Part shown: positions 1 to 11,978 of the stretch, in pieces
Numbering within the stretch: position 1 is the stretch's first letter
How the letters are laid out: every line of letters starts with the position of its first letter
Assembly: GCA_964035545.1 (NCBI GenBank)
Contig: OZ037768.1
Coordinates: forward strand, 20,210,700 to 20,274,699
DNA length: 64,000 bases
Source: Bugula neritina
Taxonomy: Eukaryota > Bryozoa > Gymnolaemata > Cheilostomatida > Bugulidae
Reading direction: 5' to 3'
Notes under the pieces: model-generated
Database searches by the model: none
Told to the model about the DNA's origin: nothing
What the model saw: only the letters and a program-made list of their open reading frames with translations
Position numbers and translations under genes: made by a program

Positions 1-848
1 GCCAATGTAGGTTTTAGATGCACATAAATACACATGTGTTGGAGCAGTTTAAAAAATTATTAGTAAACTACTTTTATTATCTTTTATTCCAAGTAAAAAT
101 ATAATTTGGAGTTGTTCTTTCTAAGTATAGGTTGCATGCTGTTGAAAATTTTAATAGCTTCCTGCGCTCTGAACTGAAACTATAACAGGTTATAGGGTTA
201 TAGTTCATCGCACCTTTTATCACATTTTAGGTCTAATTCTAGCTGTTTGCATTATGTACTAATGCTAATCCGGCTATATTCTAGGTTATGTTAAAAACAA
301 TGCATTTATCATTAGAAGACAACTCCTTTCTTTTTGTTCAATAAAACAACACAGGCATACTAAAGCATATAGTTAACTGGAAATTTTTAATGTTAAAATA
401 TGTTGCATAATCATATGTAATGAATAAGTAGCTACTGAAAACAAACAAACAAAAATACTAAAATTTTGCAAACTTTTATTTTGGGAAAAATATTGAATAA
501 TTCAATTTTAACTATGTATATACTAAACTAGAAGTAATTTCAGCACTGTTAAGTGTGGTGGTTTAGTTATGACAATTTTGTGTGCTGTCACTTTATACCT
601 TTGTCTTAGAGAAAACAACTCCACATAGCACCAACTTGCATTTGATAACTGTCTATTGAATCTGTATGGAAGTTCATAGGAGGTGCTCTTTTGAGCATTT
701 TTATTTGAAGTCAATTTGTGTCACTTAATCAACTACATTAAAAGTTTTTTATCCCAATGTTTTTAAATATCTACATAGTTTTATATCAACTTGCACTTGT
801 ATTGGTACGCTTGCTATGTAGATTGATGTTGTACTTTGCTTTGTACAG
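1..848. other. Presumed intron upstream of the first visible aldehyde oxidase exon
   Basis: AT-rich sequence with no convincing exon, RNA gene or repeat. Short open frames here lack family resemblance. It ends in an acceptor (TTTGTACAG) that opens the exon at 849. Confidence 0.5.
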
Positions 849-3800
849 AATGTATGACAATATTGGATAAGATAAAGTGTGATGAGAACGTAGGCCAGTC
901 CTCCGCTGACTACAGGAACTCATTGGTTAAATCTCTTTTCTATAAGGTAATAATATCATTGTTAAATTTATTTAGCATCTCAGAAATTACCATTTTTATG
1001 CAAGTTGTTAACACTAAGTTTACACGTCTACACCTGATCTAACTATCATAGCTGTTGGTGTGTTGAAAATGAAGACATTGAAAAGATTTTTGAACTATTA
1101 AATAAAATGCTACATTAAACCACAACACTATATGAAAACAACTTAACTACTATTCATGAGTATATTCATGTGTTTATTATATGATTTTAAAGCCACTAAG
1201 CAGTAAGTGAATGAAATTATGATAGTAATGATTGATTGGTTTTCCAATATTGGTACCTGTTATTATTTTGATTTTACGTGGTGTTTTATTTGAGATTTGC
1301 ATAAGCCGATGTAGAATTTTTATTAGCATTTATTGAACGTTTATATCACACAGCTTTAACTCCTTTGGGTTTCATTTACAACGAGTATTTGAAGTTGCAG
1401 CCAAAAAGTTAGGGCGCTTTCGGATTCCCTACGCGTAGCCTACTGGGCTCATCGATGAATTTGCTCACTTTCTCTCCGTCGAGTACCCCTCGATGAGCTT
1501 CTTTTTCGATGGGGTACGCGTTGGCTACCGAATGCATCGCATAGGGGTGCACGTAGCACTCATCGAGTAGGGCAACAAGTTTTTAATATGACCCTCGACC
1601 TTACTGGCTGCACAAGTATTGACATTTATTTTCATAGCACGCGCTGGGCGGGAACTACTAATTTTAATAGTATTGTTATTATTATTGAAATTATGATATC
1701 TATAAGATATATGGATAGTAATGATTGATTGGTTTTCCAATATTGGTACCTGTTATTATTTTGATTTTACGTGGTGTTTTATTTGAGATTTGCAGTCGAC
1801 AGCTTTTCTCCATAAGCCGCTGTAGGATTTTTATTAGTATTTATTGAACGTTTATATCACACAGCTTTACTTCCTTTGCGTTTCATTTACAACGAATATT
1901 TGAAGTTGCAGCCAAGAAGTTAATATTTATAGTATGAAAAAAAATATTTGGTCAACTTTATTATTTACACTTAAGAAATTTATTCTTTCCAGATATAACT
2001 TCCAGCATAGTTTGCCAGAAATCTTTCAAAATGTTTGAATGAAAAGATCATTTGACATTTAGTTTTATGCCACGTCCTCAGGCAGTGCTAAGTCTGGTCA
2101 AGTCAGCGTGTGATGCGAGTGTGCAGTCTGGCGGAGAGACACTGACCAGAGTCGACCAGTCAACTGGACAGCAGGACTTCGAGACCAACCCCTCTGAGTA
2201 CCCCGTGTCTCAGCCCATTCCCAAACTGGACTCCCGGAAGCAGACGGCAGGGGAAGCTCAGTTTGTCGGAGATATTCCTGATCACGCCGGCCAACTATTC
2301 GCTGCCTTTGTCAAGTCGACCATTGCTGCCGGGGAAATCCAAAGTATTGACACATCAAAAGCTTTGAGTGAACCCGGAGTTGTGAGGTAAATCATATACA
2401 AGTCTCAATAGAGTGAGGAGTAGCCCAATGTATGAGTATTTAAACACGTAATACTTTTACCAAATGTAGAATCTGTTGTTCATGTTTCAGAGTTTTGACC
2501 TTCAAGGATATTCCTGGAAAGAATGTTTCTATTAAAGAAGAGCCTTTCTTAATAGAGACTACTGTTGAGTATTATGGCCAACCCCTGGCAATCGTATTAG
2601 CTGGTATGTATTGTATTATATACTGTATAATATTAGCTGTTACGTATTGTATTATATACTGTATAGTAATAGCTGGTATATATTGTATTATATACTGTAT
2701 AGTATTAGCTGTTATTATATACTGTATTGTGTTAGCTGGTATGTATTGTATCATATACTGTATAGTATTAGCTGGTATTATATTATATACTGTATAGTAA
2801 TAGCTGGTATTATATGCTGTATAGTATTAGCTGGTATATATTGTATTACATACTGTATAGTAATAGCTGGTATTATATACTGTATAGTAATAGCTGGTAC
2901 TGTATACTGTATAGTATTAGCTGGTATTATATACTGTATAGTAATAGCTGGTACTGTATACTGTATAGTATTAGCTGGTATTGTGTTATTGCAGAGACTG
3001 AACAGATAGCCTTGTCTGCCAGAGAGCTGGTTACTGTTACATACACCAACGTCAAGACACCAATACTCTCCACTGAACAAGCTGTAAAAGCCAAATCATT
3101 TTTCAAAAGACCACTTGATTTCGGAGGAGACTTGGTGGTTGGGGATGCTGAAGGTAATGCACTGTGACTATTACCAGGTGATGTAGTGTGACTATTACCA
3201 GGTGATGTAGTGTGACAATTACTAGTTGATGTAGTGTAACTATTACCAGGTGATGTAGTGTGACTATTACCAGGTAATGCGCTGTGACTATTACCAAGTG
3301 ATGTACTGTGACTATTACCAGGTGATGTAGTGTGACTATTACCAAGTGATGTGCTGTGACAGAGGACGTCACTATGGATACATGTAGTATACAAATACCT
3401 CACAGCATTATGTCTTACATTTCTTTAGCTGCTCTTACCAATAGTGACGTCGTATTTTCTGGAGTGGTGGAAACTGGTGAACAGTATCCTATGCACATGG
3501 AGACGCAGGTAACTCTGGCCGTGCCTCAGGAAGGGCACTACCTGCTCCTGTCTGCCACTCAAGTCATGGCTGTCATGCAAACTCAAGTGGCTGCTTTACT
3601 TGCCCTTGAAACTAATGAGTAAGTGTGTCAGGTGTCAAACTAATAGTCTATTTATGCAAAATTCAAGTAAATGAGAGTTGTGTTCTTCTTCAAGGGTCAC
3701 ATCAATGTAGTAACATTTCAAATAGTTCAAGATAATACATAAAGTATTTGATGCAACACAAACTTGTTTATGCGGCTGTGTGCATACTCCAACATATCAA

Positions 3801-6800
3801 CACCCAAAACCAACAGAGGTAATTTCTCATGCTAACCTTTGACCTTTGCTGGATTAAAACAGCTGAAAATAGATAACATTCTACAAGGTTAAAAGTGCCT
3901 CCTGCATATGCTCGTATAATCTCAAAATATGCTCTTCAACAGTTCCTTGTTCTAACGTAAAACACACTTCAACAGTTCCATTTTCTAATGTAGAACACAC
4001 TTCAACAGTTTCCTGTTTTGATGTAGGGTGGAAGTGAAAGTGAGACGTGCAGGCGGAGGGTTTGGAGCCAAGCAGTCTCGGTCTGTATATGTTGGGGCTG
4101 GGGCTGCTCTCGGTGCTTACTGCACTCAGAGACCTGTGAAGATGTGCCTCACTCTGGAGGACAACATGGAGATTCTAGGAAGGAGACAACCCTTCAGAAT
4201 GGAGTATACCGTAAGATGCTCTCTAGGTGGTCTTTCTCTTGACCTAGGTGGTCTTTCTCTTGACCTAGGTGGTCTTTCTCTTGACCTAGGTGGTCTTTCT
4301 CTAGACCTAAGTGGTCTTTCAGTGGCCTATGGAGAATTAATATAGTTTCATAGACAATATTCTCAAACATTTTAATTTTTAAGAAAACAAATATTTGGGG
4401 TTCAAGATAGAATAAGTTCCTTTCTTACTTATCACATAGAGCAATGGGTTGTATAGCCAGGCACTTCAGTACGGTGACACATTTAAATAAGCTTGTTCCA
4501 AAGTGTTCGATTTGACATTTCTTAAATCTGAATCATTTTCTTCCAAATTTACTTCTTAGAAATTATATATATAGACATGGTAATGGTACAGTAAATAAAA
4601 CGAACAGAACACATTAAATTTATGAAGTTTTAATCAAGAAATTGTTGTAATAAAGGTATACTTTAGTTTATTGATGCTATGTGCTTCACTTCATAAAGAA
4701 AAAATGTTTGTGCTCAGTCATGTGGTACCTTCATATGCAAGTATTGGAAATAGAAAAAAGGCTACTTTTACATTCAATTCTTGACATTACACTGTATTCT
4801 TACTAAAATAATTTTTTGTGCTTCATCTTCTAGGCATTACACATGCATCACACATGTATAATTGCATTCAATTTTAAGAAATTGTAGCCATCAAACAGAC
4901 ATGTAAAGATAGAGCAACTTTTTAGTGTCATTATGCCAGGAGAATCTTGCAAATGTTTTAATAGAATAAAACATCACAAATATGGAAGTACTCAAGTCAA
5001 GCTATCCGAATTCTAAGCTGGTTTTAAAATAAAGTCCTAACTATATGTTGACAGGCTGGAATAAATAAAGACATGAAAATCCAAGCCATTGTTGGATCTA
5101 TCTATGAAGACTGTGGGTTCTATGACACTGATGCTATGACCGATGTGGTAGTTCACTGGTTAGATAACGGTGTGTATAACATAATGCTTCATATGTGTTG
5201 TGATCCGATTATATATTACCTACCTATATTAAATGCATAGGTGTAGCTTCAATAGACTGTAAAAACCTATAAATATGATTTTTATTCAAAGGTAAACAAA
5301 TTTCGAATGAAGTTTTGAGATATGCAATTAATTTAGTTGAGTTACTTTTTAGTAAAATTTTGATAAGCACCTTGCCCTAATGACAAACTTCAATTATAAT
5401 ACGTCGTAATTTTTTGAAAGAGGCGCTTAGGATATTATTTCTGTATTTTGGCCTCATATATTGTTCTGCACTTCTATGATTTTGATTGAAGTTTTTATGA
5501 AGCGTCGTAAGCATCAAATTATGTATACAGATCTAAAGTTGGGGTCAATTGGGCAGCTGAACTCACTGAGAGGAAACTGCACTACTGAAGAGACTATACG
5601 GTATTAATAGTACTGAACCTTGGTCTCAACACCCACTATGTGTTAACTGAATTGTTTTTATTTTAGTCTATCTTATTCCAAACTGGGATGTTAAGGCTTT
5701 CAAGTGCAAGACTAACCAACCTAACCACACTTACATACGAACACCAGGTTTGTAGAATGTTGGTGAATTATTAAAATCGTCTAAAATTATGCTTATACTG
5801 CATATAGTAAGGCTTCGTGCATTTAGAGTATAGCTTCCCATAGTTCCCCAGTCTAATCTGCCGCAATTTTTTGTTTTGAAACTAATTTCAGACAAACTTA
5901 ATAAATGTTATATAAAACACAACACAACCTCATGAAAATCATGCGACAATACATAATGTTATTTATATCATGGCTCTGTTTGTAGGTATTGTATCAGCAG
6001 TGCACATCATTGAGCAGATTGTGGGCAGCCTCGCAGCTAAACTAGGCGTGTCACATGAGCAGCTGAGAGAAGCTAACTTCTATAAAGATGGTGATAAAAC
6101 CCCTTTCAACCAAGTTGTCTCACCCTGCTATATAACTGACATGTGGAACCAAATGAAGAAATCCGTCAACTTTGATGACCGCAGCAAAGAGATTTCTGCA
6201 TTCAATGCAGTGAGTTAGTCCTCCTTCTGTTGGAATTAGACTCTTATTCTCAAAATCATTAACTTGTCTTATTTATGCCTTCAAAGTTGTTACTGGTATA
6301 TTATTAGGGAGAGTTTGAATTTGAATGTTTAGGCAATTATGTTGTATGATGAATCTACCACATACACACACAAACATAGTACACATATATATTTAATTAT
6401 ATTTTATTAATTTATATTTTAATATTTTTAAATATTACAAAACAATTTATAAGATTTCAATTGGATTCAAAACTGTCTATTGCCATTTATGAATTTACAC
6501 CCTGTAGTTCTCTGCAATGCACAAAAGCCGCATCAATAGCATATTTTTGAAAAAAAGACCTTTGCGGACAAAATTTTCTACAAAGTAACTGATGTGTATA
6601 TGTTTTCAGAGTAACAAGTGGACCAAGAAGGCCATCACACTGACTCCTGTGCGGTATGGTTGCGCATTCTGGCCTGGTACCAGTTTCCTAACTCATGTCT
6701 CTGTAAATTACAGTGATGCTAGTGTGGCCATCGCACATGGTGGTGTGGAGCTCGGGCAAGGAATCAATACCAAGGTAGCTCTCTTTTTATGAATCATACT

Positions 6801-9800
6801 TATATTATTTAAAAATTATTTTCTAGCTCTTGATTTGTGTGACCGAGTCTGTAATTTATATTGATACACAAATTTAGAACAGAGTGGATTATCTACTCTA
6901 ATCGATTATAGAAAGCACCAGCTTCAGATTGGTAGTGTTCTTGTGATTCAACAAATCATTGAATGATTTTTTTAAATCTAGATGAGTTTTACATGTTGAA
7001 ACGAAAGTTGCTTGAAGCAGCACTGAGTTGATGATCATTGAAGTTGAAGTTCATAGTATTACTAAATACTATGCTCAGTCACCCCCCAACTCGGTGCTGT
7101 TTCTAACAATATTTTGTTGAAATTTTGTAGGTTGTCCAGGTGGCAGCTCAAGCTTTAGGAGTTTCTATGGACAACATCAAAATACATCCAACTTCCACCT
7201 CTTACAATGCTAACTCTTCTACAACTGGTGGCTCTATAACCAGTGACATGAACTGTGTGGTAAGATGCCCATGAACTGTGTGGTCAGGTGATATAAACTG
7301 TGTGGTCAGGTGATATGAACTCTGTGGTCAAGTGATATGAATTGTGTGGTCAGGTGATATGAACTGTGTGGTCAGATAATATGAACTGTGTAGTCAGGTG
7401 ATATGAACTGTGTGGTCAGGTGATATGAACTGTGTGGTCAGATAATATGAACTGTGTAGTCAGGTGACATGAACTGTGTAGTCAGGTGATACGAACTGTG
7501 TGGTCAGGTGATATAAAATGTGGTGAGATGACATGAAGTGTAGGGGGAAACGTGAGCAGCTTTGATTAGTTCTGGAAAAAAGCCTTTTAATATATTCATT
7601 TGCAAAAATATGTACAACAGTGAACCCCCCCCCTTTCTTGCTACTAAACTACACTTAATTGAATATAACAAAGTAAAGACCTGTTTTACAAGCTAAAGAA
7701 AATGTTATTCATGTGAAAACTGTCAACAAAATGTTCTGACTTTAATTTGTGCTGAGTTTGAGCTGATCCAACATACACATTGACAGACAACTAAGTCAGC
7801 AGTGTTGGTCTCCTGTAGGCGGTAAAGAAGGCGTGTGATATCTTGGTAGCCAGGATGGCTCCGTTCAAGAAAGATGGCAAAGAGTGGAAGGAGATAGTGA
7901 CTGCCTGTGCTAAGGCTCAAGTTGACCTGCATGCCAAGTACTTGTGAGTATCATACATTTAAAATGTAGACCTGGGAAAATTTCTTTTGTTTTATGCTCA
8001 CAAAATTTGTGTTTTGTTAGTAAATTGTAAAAAAATTATATTCTGGTTTAATATAGCCTGCCTACTGCTGAATTGTGATTTGTCATTGTTTAGTGTCATG
8101 AATTGTGATTTGTCATTGTTTAGTGTCATGAATTGTGATTTGTCATTGTTTAGTGTCGTAAATCATATGTTGTTATTTAGTGTTGTGAACAGTGAAATGA
8201 GTCCAGCCACTGGTGGATTTTTCAACTTTGATGTTTTTGGTGCCGCCTGTACAGAAGCAGAGTTGGATGTGCTCACAGGAAATTACATCATTCGCCAAAT
8301 GAACGTTCTGTATGATTGTGGCACCAGGTAGGGTTAACTATGCTGTTTCAATTTAATGAAATTGTTGTTGTGTTTAGAATAAAAATGATGACTGTGTTCG
8401 CCACACAATCTTATTCAGTTTTTAGCTAAGGTTTTCACAATACATGGTAGTTGTGTTCTCTTGTCAGGTACTTGACATGAGTTTTATAACAGACAATACC
8501 TGTAGCATAGGAATCTTTATTCATGAGATGACATAGAATTTTAATTTGAAACCCCACACACCCCTTCCCAATTTTATTAATTTTTTTTCTTGTTTTTTCC
8601 CAACGCTACAGGTGGTTATTTATTTATAGAGACTTTCAATTGTAAGTGGAGTATGTATCTCAGAGACACCGAAGCTTTAACTTATTCAGATTGAATTATT
8701 TTTCTCTCAACTTAGTAATACAATTAACTGGGTAGACTTAGATAAATCATAATTTAAACTTTAAAGGCTTCTTGCCATTTCACATTCTTTTAAAAGAGAC
8801 AATGTCTTATGTATTTATATACAAACTAGGGCCCATGATATAGGAAAGTAAATGTATATGATATGGAAAAGTAAATATGTCATGTGACAAAATTATGTTA
8901 CATTTGACATATTGCATTTGTAAAAACATTATCTTGGCTGTTACTAGGCAGTATCTAATGATACAAAGTGTTGCTAAATGATAGCAGAAAATTTTTAAGG
9001 CATAAACCAATGTTGATATAAGCAAATCTATAGATTTTTACTTTCATTGTTTTATAAATCTCTAGTAATTTTTCAGCCTGGTGGCTTAAATGGATCTTGT
9101 AAAATTATGCTATGAGCTGAACGATTTATTCCTTCATGTGCTCTATCTTCAAGTTTACAGTTTGGATCTCATCATATTGCTTTCAAAAATCATTTAATAC
9201 TTTATTTTATGCATTTTAATCAGGAAGTTTCAAACTTGATGTATTGCTGAAATACTCAAACATTGGTTCTGTTTTAATTTCATTTAACATTTTGCTGTTG
9301 TAAATATCTGCAACAAACAAATAGTTTGAAGATATAGCGCTGTGTGTGATGTTACAGTATCTCACCAGAGATTGATGTGGGACAGATAGAAGGAGCCGTA
9401 GTCATGGGGATCGGTTTGTTACTTCATGAAGAGGTCAAGTATGACATGACTACAGGCCGTATGCTGACTAACAACACCTGGGTGAGTAAAATCTTAGGAT
9501 TTTATTTACGTTGCACTTTATGTTATTTATTGTTATGTAATGTAAAACATTTTATTCTAAAGCTTGCAACTTTGATTTTGGTTTCCCTTGGTAAATGTAC
9601 AGACTTAACTTTTTTTAGTGAACATATAAAGTGAAGATGCTAGTAACACGCTTTGTAATTTATGTTAGAATGTCAGATATACCCTATATATTGCAGCTAT
9701 AGATGGTAGGCCATGCTGCCACTTGCTTATTTTTCTTGTGATGAAATTATTCATGCTCTATAAGTAGTAGATTAAAGTTACCATGTCTGTTAAAAATATA

Positions 9801-11065
9801 TACATTTCATCTCAATATCAATAGTATTACTCGTACTACATTATTGGATTTGTTTCTGGTACTATGCAGCCATATTGCTCAGTGGGCATAATTCTATGTT
9901 ACCAAAATATTTAGAAAGTTGTTAGAAGGTAAAACAGATGAATAGTAATTTAGTTAATCTTTTAGCATTTAGTAAAGGTTTTTGTAGAGTATGAGTTGTA
10001 GTATAAATCACATGATCATCGGTGTGGATTCTTGGCCCCAGATGTTCATTCAATGTGCTTGATTTCAGAAATACCATGTTCCTATGAACAGCGATATTCC
10101 GGAGAATTTCCAAGTTGACCTCCTGCGTGGACATCCCAATAAGGCCGTTCACTATGGAAACAAAAGTGAGTAGATTAATATGTAACATTGACTCCTTTCA
10201 AGCTTTCAGTTGGCTGTGAATTTCTTGGAAAACTTTAACTTATTCACTTAATCTTATTATATTATGCTAAGATGATAATTCTAATTTTATGTTTAAGTGT
10301 CTACTTGTCAAATATTGTGACTGTTGTAAGTTGAAATTAAATCTTGTAGTTCCTTTTGTCTTTATAATTCTCCTTCCTTCCTGTATAATAACATGGGACT
10401 GTTTGATATAACATTCTATGAGTTTTACTTCATTTCCTCACTGTTGAGCTATTTGTGTATCTCTACAGAGTATTTTCCCAGCTTTGGTATCTTTCAGTGT
10501 ATCAAGTTTTCAAGTTCGAATATAAATAATCTGACTACAAATGGCATTAAGTTTGTTTGCGGAAAATAAAATGGACTTTACGAAAAGTAGCGCGGTATAA
10601 TACTCGGTTTGTAATTTAATTTCAGTTACTGCAGAACCACCATTTTTACTTGCCGAGTCGGCTGTGGAGTCTATTTCTCGTTGTGTCTATGACTTTAGAC
10701 GGGAAAATGGTAATACAGACGTCTTCATTGCAGGTTAGTTCAGCTGGAGTAAAATGGGTTACTTTAGGCTAAAGAGTCGATTTAAGTGTTTTTAGTTCTG
10801 AAGTTATTAAACACGCCTACCCAGGTTTTCTTATAATAAAACACAATATAAAACAAAAATTCATTCTTAAAATTGTTAATTTATGCATCAACTATTTGCT
10901 CAAGGTAATACATTAATTTTTGAACTTGGACTGCTGAAATTTCTAGAATATGTGATTCGTGAGACATAGTCTGAGGTTGCAATTTGTTTTCTAGACGCAC
11001 CATTCACTGTAGAGAAGATTCATTTGGCCTGTGCCGTGGATGCTAAGAAGTTTATTATCCAATGA
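849..11065 (+). CDS. Aldehyde oxidase / xanthine dehydrogenase-family enzyme, C-terminal ~810 codons (17 exons, 5' end outside window)
   Basis: Molybdo-flavoenzyme that hydroxylates aldehydes or N-heterocycles, normally cytosolic. Exons: 849-946, 2082-2386, 2491-2603, 2995-3153, 3429-3618, 4027-4210, 5055-5169, 5667-5747, 5986-6209, 6610-6774, 7131-7259, 7819-7943, 8181-8327, 9358-9481, 10069-10165, 10626-10733, 10995-11065 (TGA). All have GT/AG ends and phases that chain without a break. Exon 1 is the FAD-domain tail/linker; the rest is the molybdopterin domain. Visible motifs: [11 protein letters not shown] (Mo-pocket Gln), [34 protein letters not shown] and [11 protein letters not shown] with the catalytic Glu. 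Residues typical of xanthine dehydrogenase are missing: Gln replaces the Glu of GGFGGKE, and IRTPG replaces FRGFG, so aldehyde oxidase-like is preferred. Family proteins are about 1,300 residues, so roughly 500 lie upstream. No frameshifts or stops were seen. Family assignment is firm; the substrate is unknown. Confidence 0.92.
1214..1922. repeat. Direct repeat pair flanking a GC-richer insert, intron 1 of the aldehyde oxidase gene
   Basis: About 200 bp at 1214-1410 recur at about 1685-1922 with high identity. The second copy carries a small extra segment near 1790-1812. Between them, about 1411-1684, is a noticeably GC-richer stretch with short inverted motifs (CTCGATGAG / CTCATCGAG). This looks like a duplication associated with insertion of a foreign piece, possibly a non-autonomous transposon. 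No clean terminal repeats were identified. Confidence 0.6.
2604..2980. repeat. Minisatellite filling intron 3, built from the intron's own 5' splice site
   Basis: Tandem units of roughly 23-34 nt (core TATTAGCTGGTAT plus TATACTGTATAG) occupy nearly the whole 391-nt intron. Each unit contains TTAGCTG|GTAT, the exact exon 3/intron 3 junction, so the exon's last nine bases are repeated through the intron. Confidence 0.85.
3154..3361. repeat. 24-nt minisatellite starting at the donor of intron 4
   Basis: Eight full 24-nt units (3154-3345) and a partial ninth. The first unit starts on the GT of the 5' splice site, and most later boundaries read AG|GT (for example CCAG|GTGATG). The array is 208 nt of a 275-nt intron. 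Confidence 0.88.
3934..4026. repeat. 33-nt tandem triplication ending at the acceptor of intron 5
   Basis: Units start at 3934, 3967 and 4000, each with CTTCAACAGTT. The third ends at the real 3' splice site (GATGTAG|GG). The second carries a near-copy of it, AATGTAG; the first has AACGTAA, which lacks the AG. Confidence 0.8.
4213..4318. repeat. 21-nt minisatellite just inside intron 6
   Basis: About five tandem copies of a 21-nt unit with the core CTAGGTGGTCTTTCTC, beginning a few bases after the donor GTAAGA at 4211. Apart from this array the intron (4211-5054) shows only AT-rich unique sequence. Confidence 0.85.
7262..7535. repeat. ~22-nt minisatellite copying the end of exon 11
   Basis: About a dozen copies of a unit reading roughly TCAGGTGAT followed by ATGAACTGTGTG. 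The second half equals the last twelve bases of exon 11 (ending 7259), so the array is an expansion of the exon-intron boundary. It starts within a few bases of the real donor. Confidence 0.87.
8070..8180. repeat. 30-nt tandem repeat of the 3' splice site of intron 12
   Basis: Three 30-nt units (8070, 8100, 8130) and a degenerate fourth that ends at the real acceptor (ATTTAG|TG at 8180). Each perfect unit has an acceptor-like GTTTAG|TGTCAT, with AG ends at 8093, 8123 and 8153. These are 87, 57 and 27 nt before the real site, all multiples of three, and the frame stays open throughout. Confidence 0.85.
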
Positions 11066-11254
11066 ATATAGATTGGCTATTTTTTTACTGATAATCGTGA
11101 TAAATTTACACATATACCCGCAAAATATTTGTACTCTTTAGATTTTAGAGCATTCATATCAGTATAAAATAACAATGATTTTCTAAGTTGTATTAAGTTT
11201 AAAGAGTCATGTTCTTACATTATCAACTACCTTTAATTACCGGCTCAAAATCAA

Positions 11255-11371
11255 AATAAAATTATATTACAATGGAAATTATTAGTATAGAATATTTTAA
11301 ATCTGCTTCTAAACAAAAATTTTGTGGTTCTACTGCTTTATTTATTTGTTTATAACCGTTTACATAATAAA
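11255..11371 (+). promoter_or_regulatory. Candidate polyadenylation signals of the aldehyde oxidase-like gene
   Basis: Two AATAAA hexamers, at 11255-11260 and 11366-11371, lie about 190 and 300 nt after the stop codon. The surrounding 3' region is AT-rich, so chance matches are possible and the choice between them cannot be made from sequence. Confidence 0.4.
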
Positions 11372-11650
11372 GAAAATACTGAGGTAAAAATATCTGCTGA
11401 TATTTCATGTCATTACGAGTGACATAGAACCCGGAATACGTGTCAAAAACACGATGAATTTTGCATATGCTAAAACAGATCTGAACGATCGTGCATTCTC
11501 ACACACCAATATCATGTACGGTAATCAACCGATAAGTTGAACAGATTTAAAATTGCATATGTACACAAAATAATTATATTTTATCAAGTTTGCAAAATGC
11601 TTTTCTGTTTCTGGATTGAATACATATTACTTTTACCAGTAAAAATGTCT

Positions 11651-11923
<273 letters not shown>

Positions 11924-11978
11924 GTATACGAGAAACATTGTTATTTATTACTTTATTAGGTAAAGTAATTACACTGAT

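Noticed and set aside
3154-3361. Regular repeats that could be taken for a CRISPR array
   Set aside because: Units are contiguous with no spacers and lie in an animal intron.
2495-3372. Overlapping repetitive ORFs such as [11 protein letters not shown] or LVIVTLHH repeats
   Set aside because: They read through intronic minisatellites; the real exons are 2491-2603 and 2995-3153.
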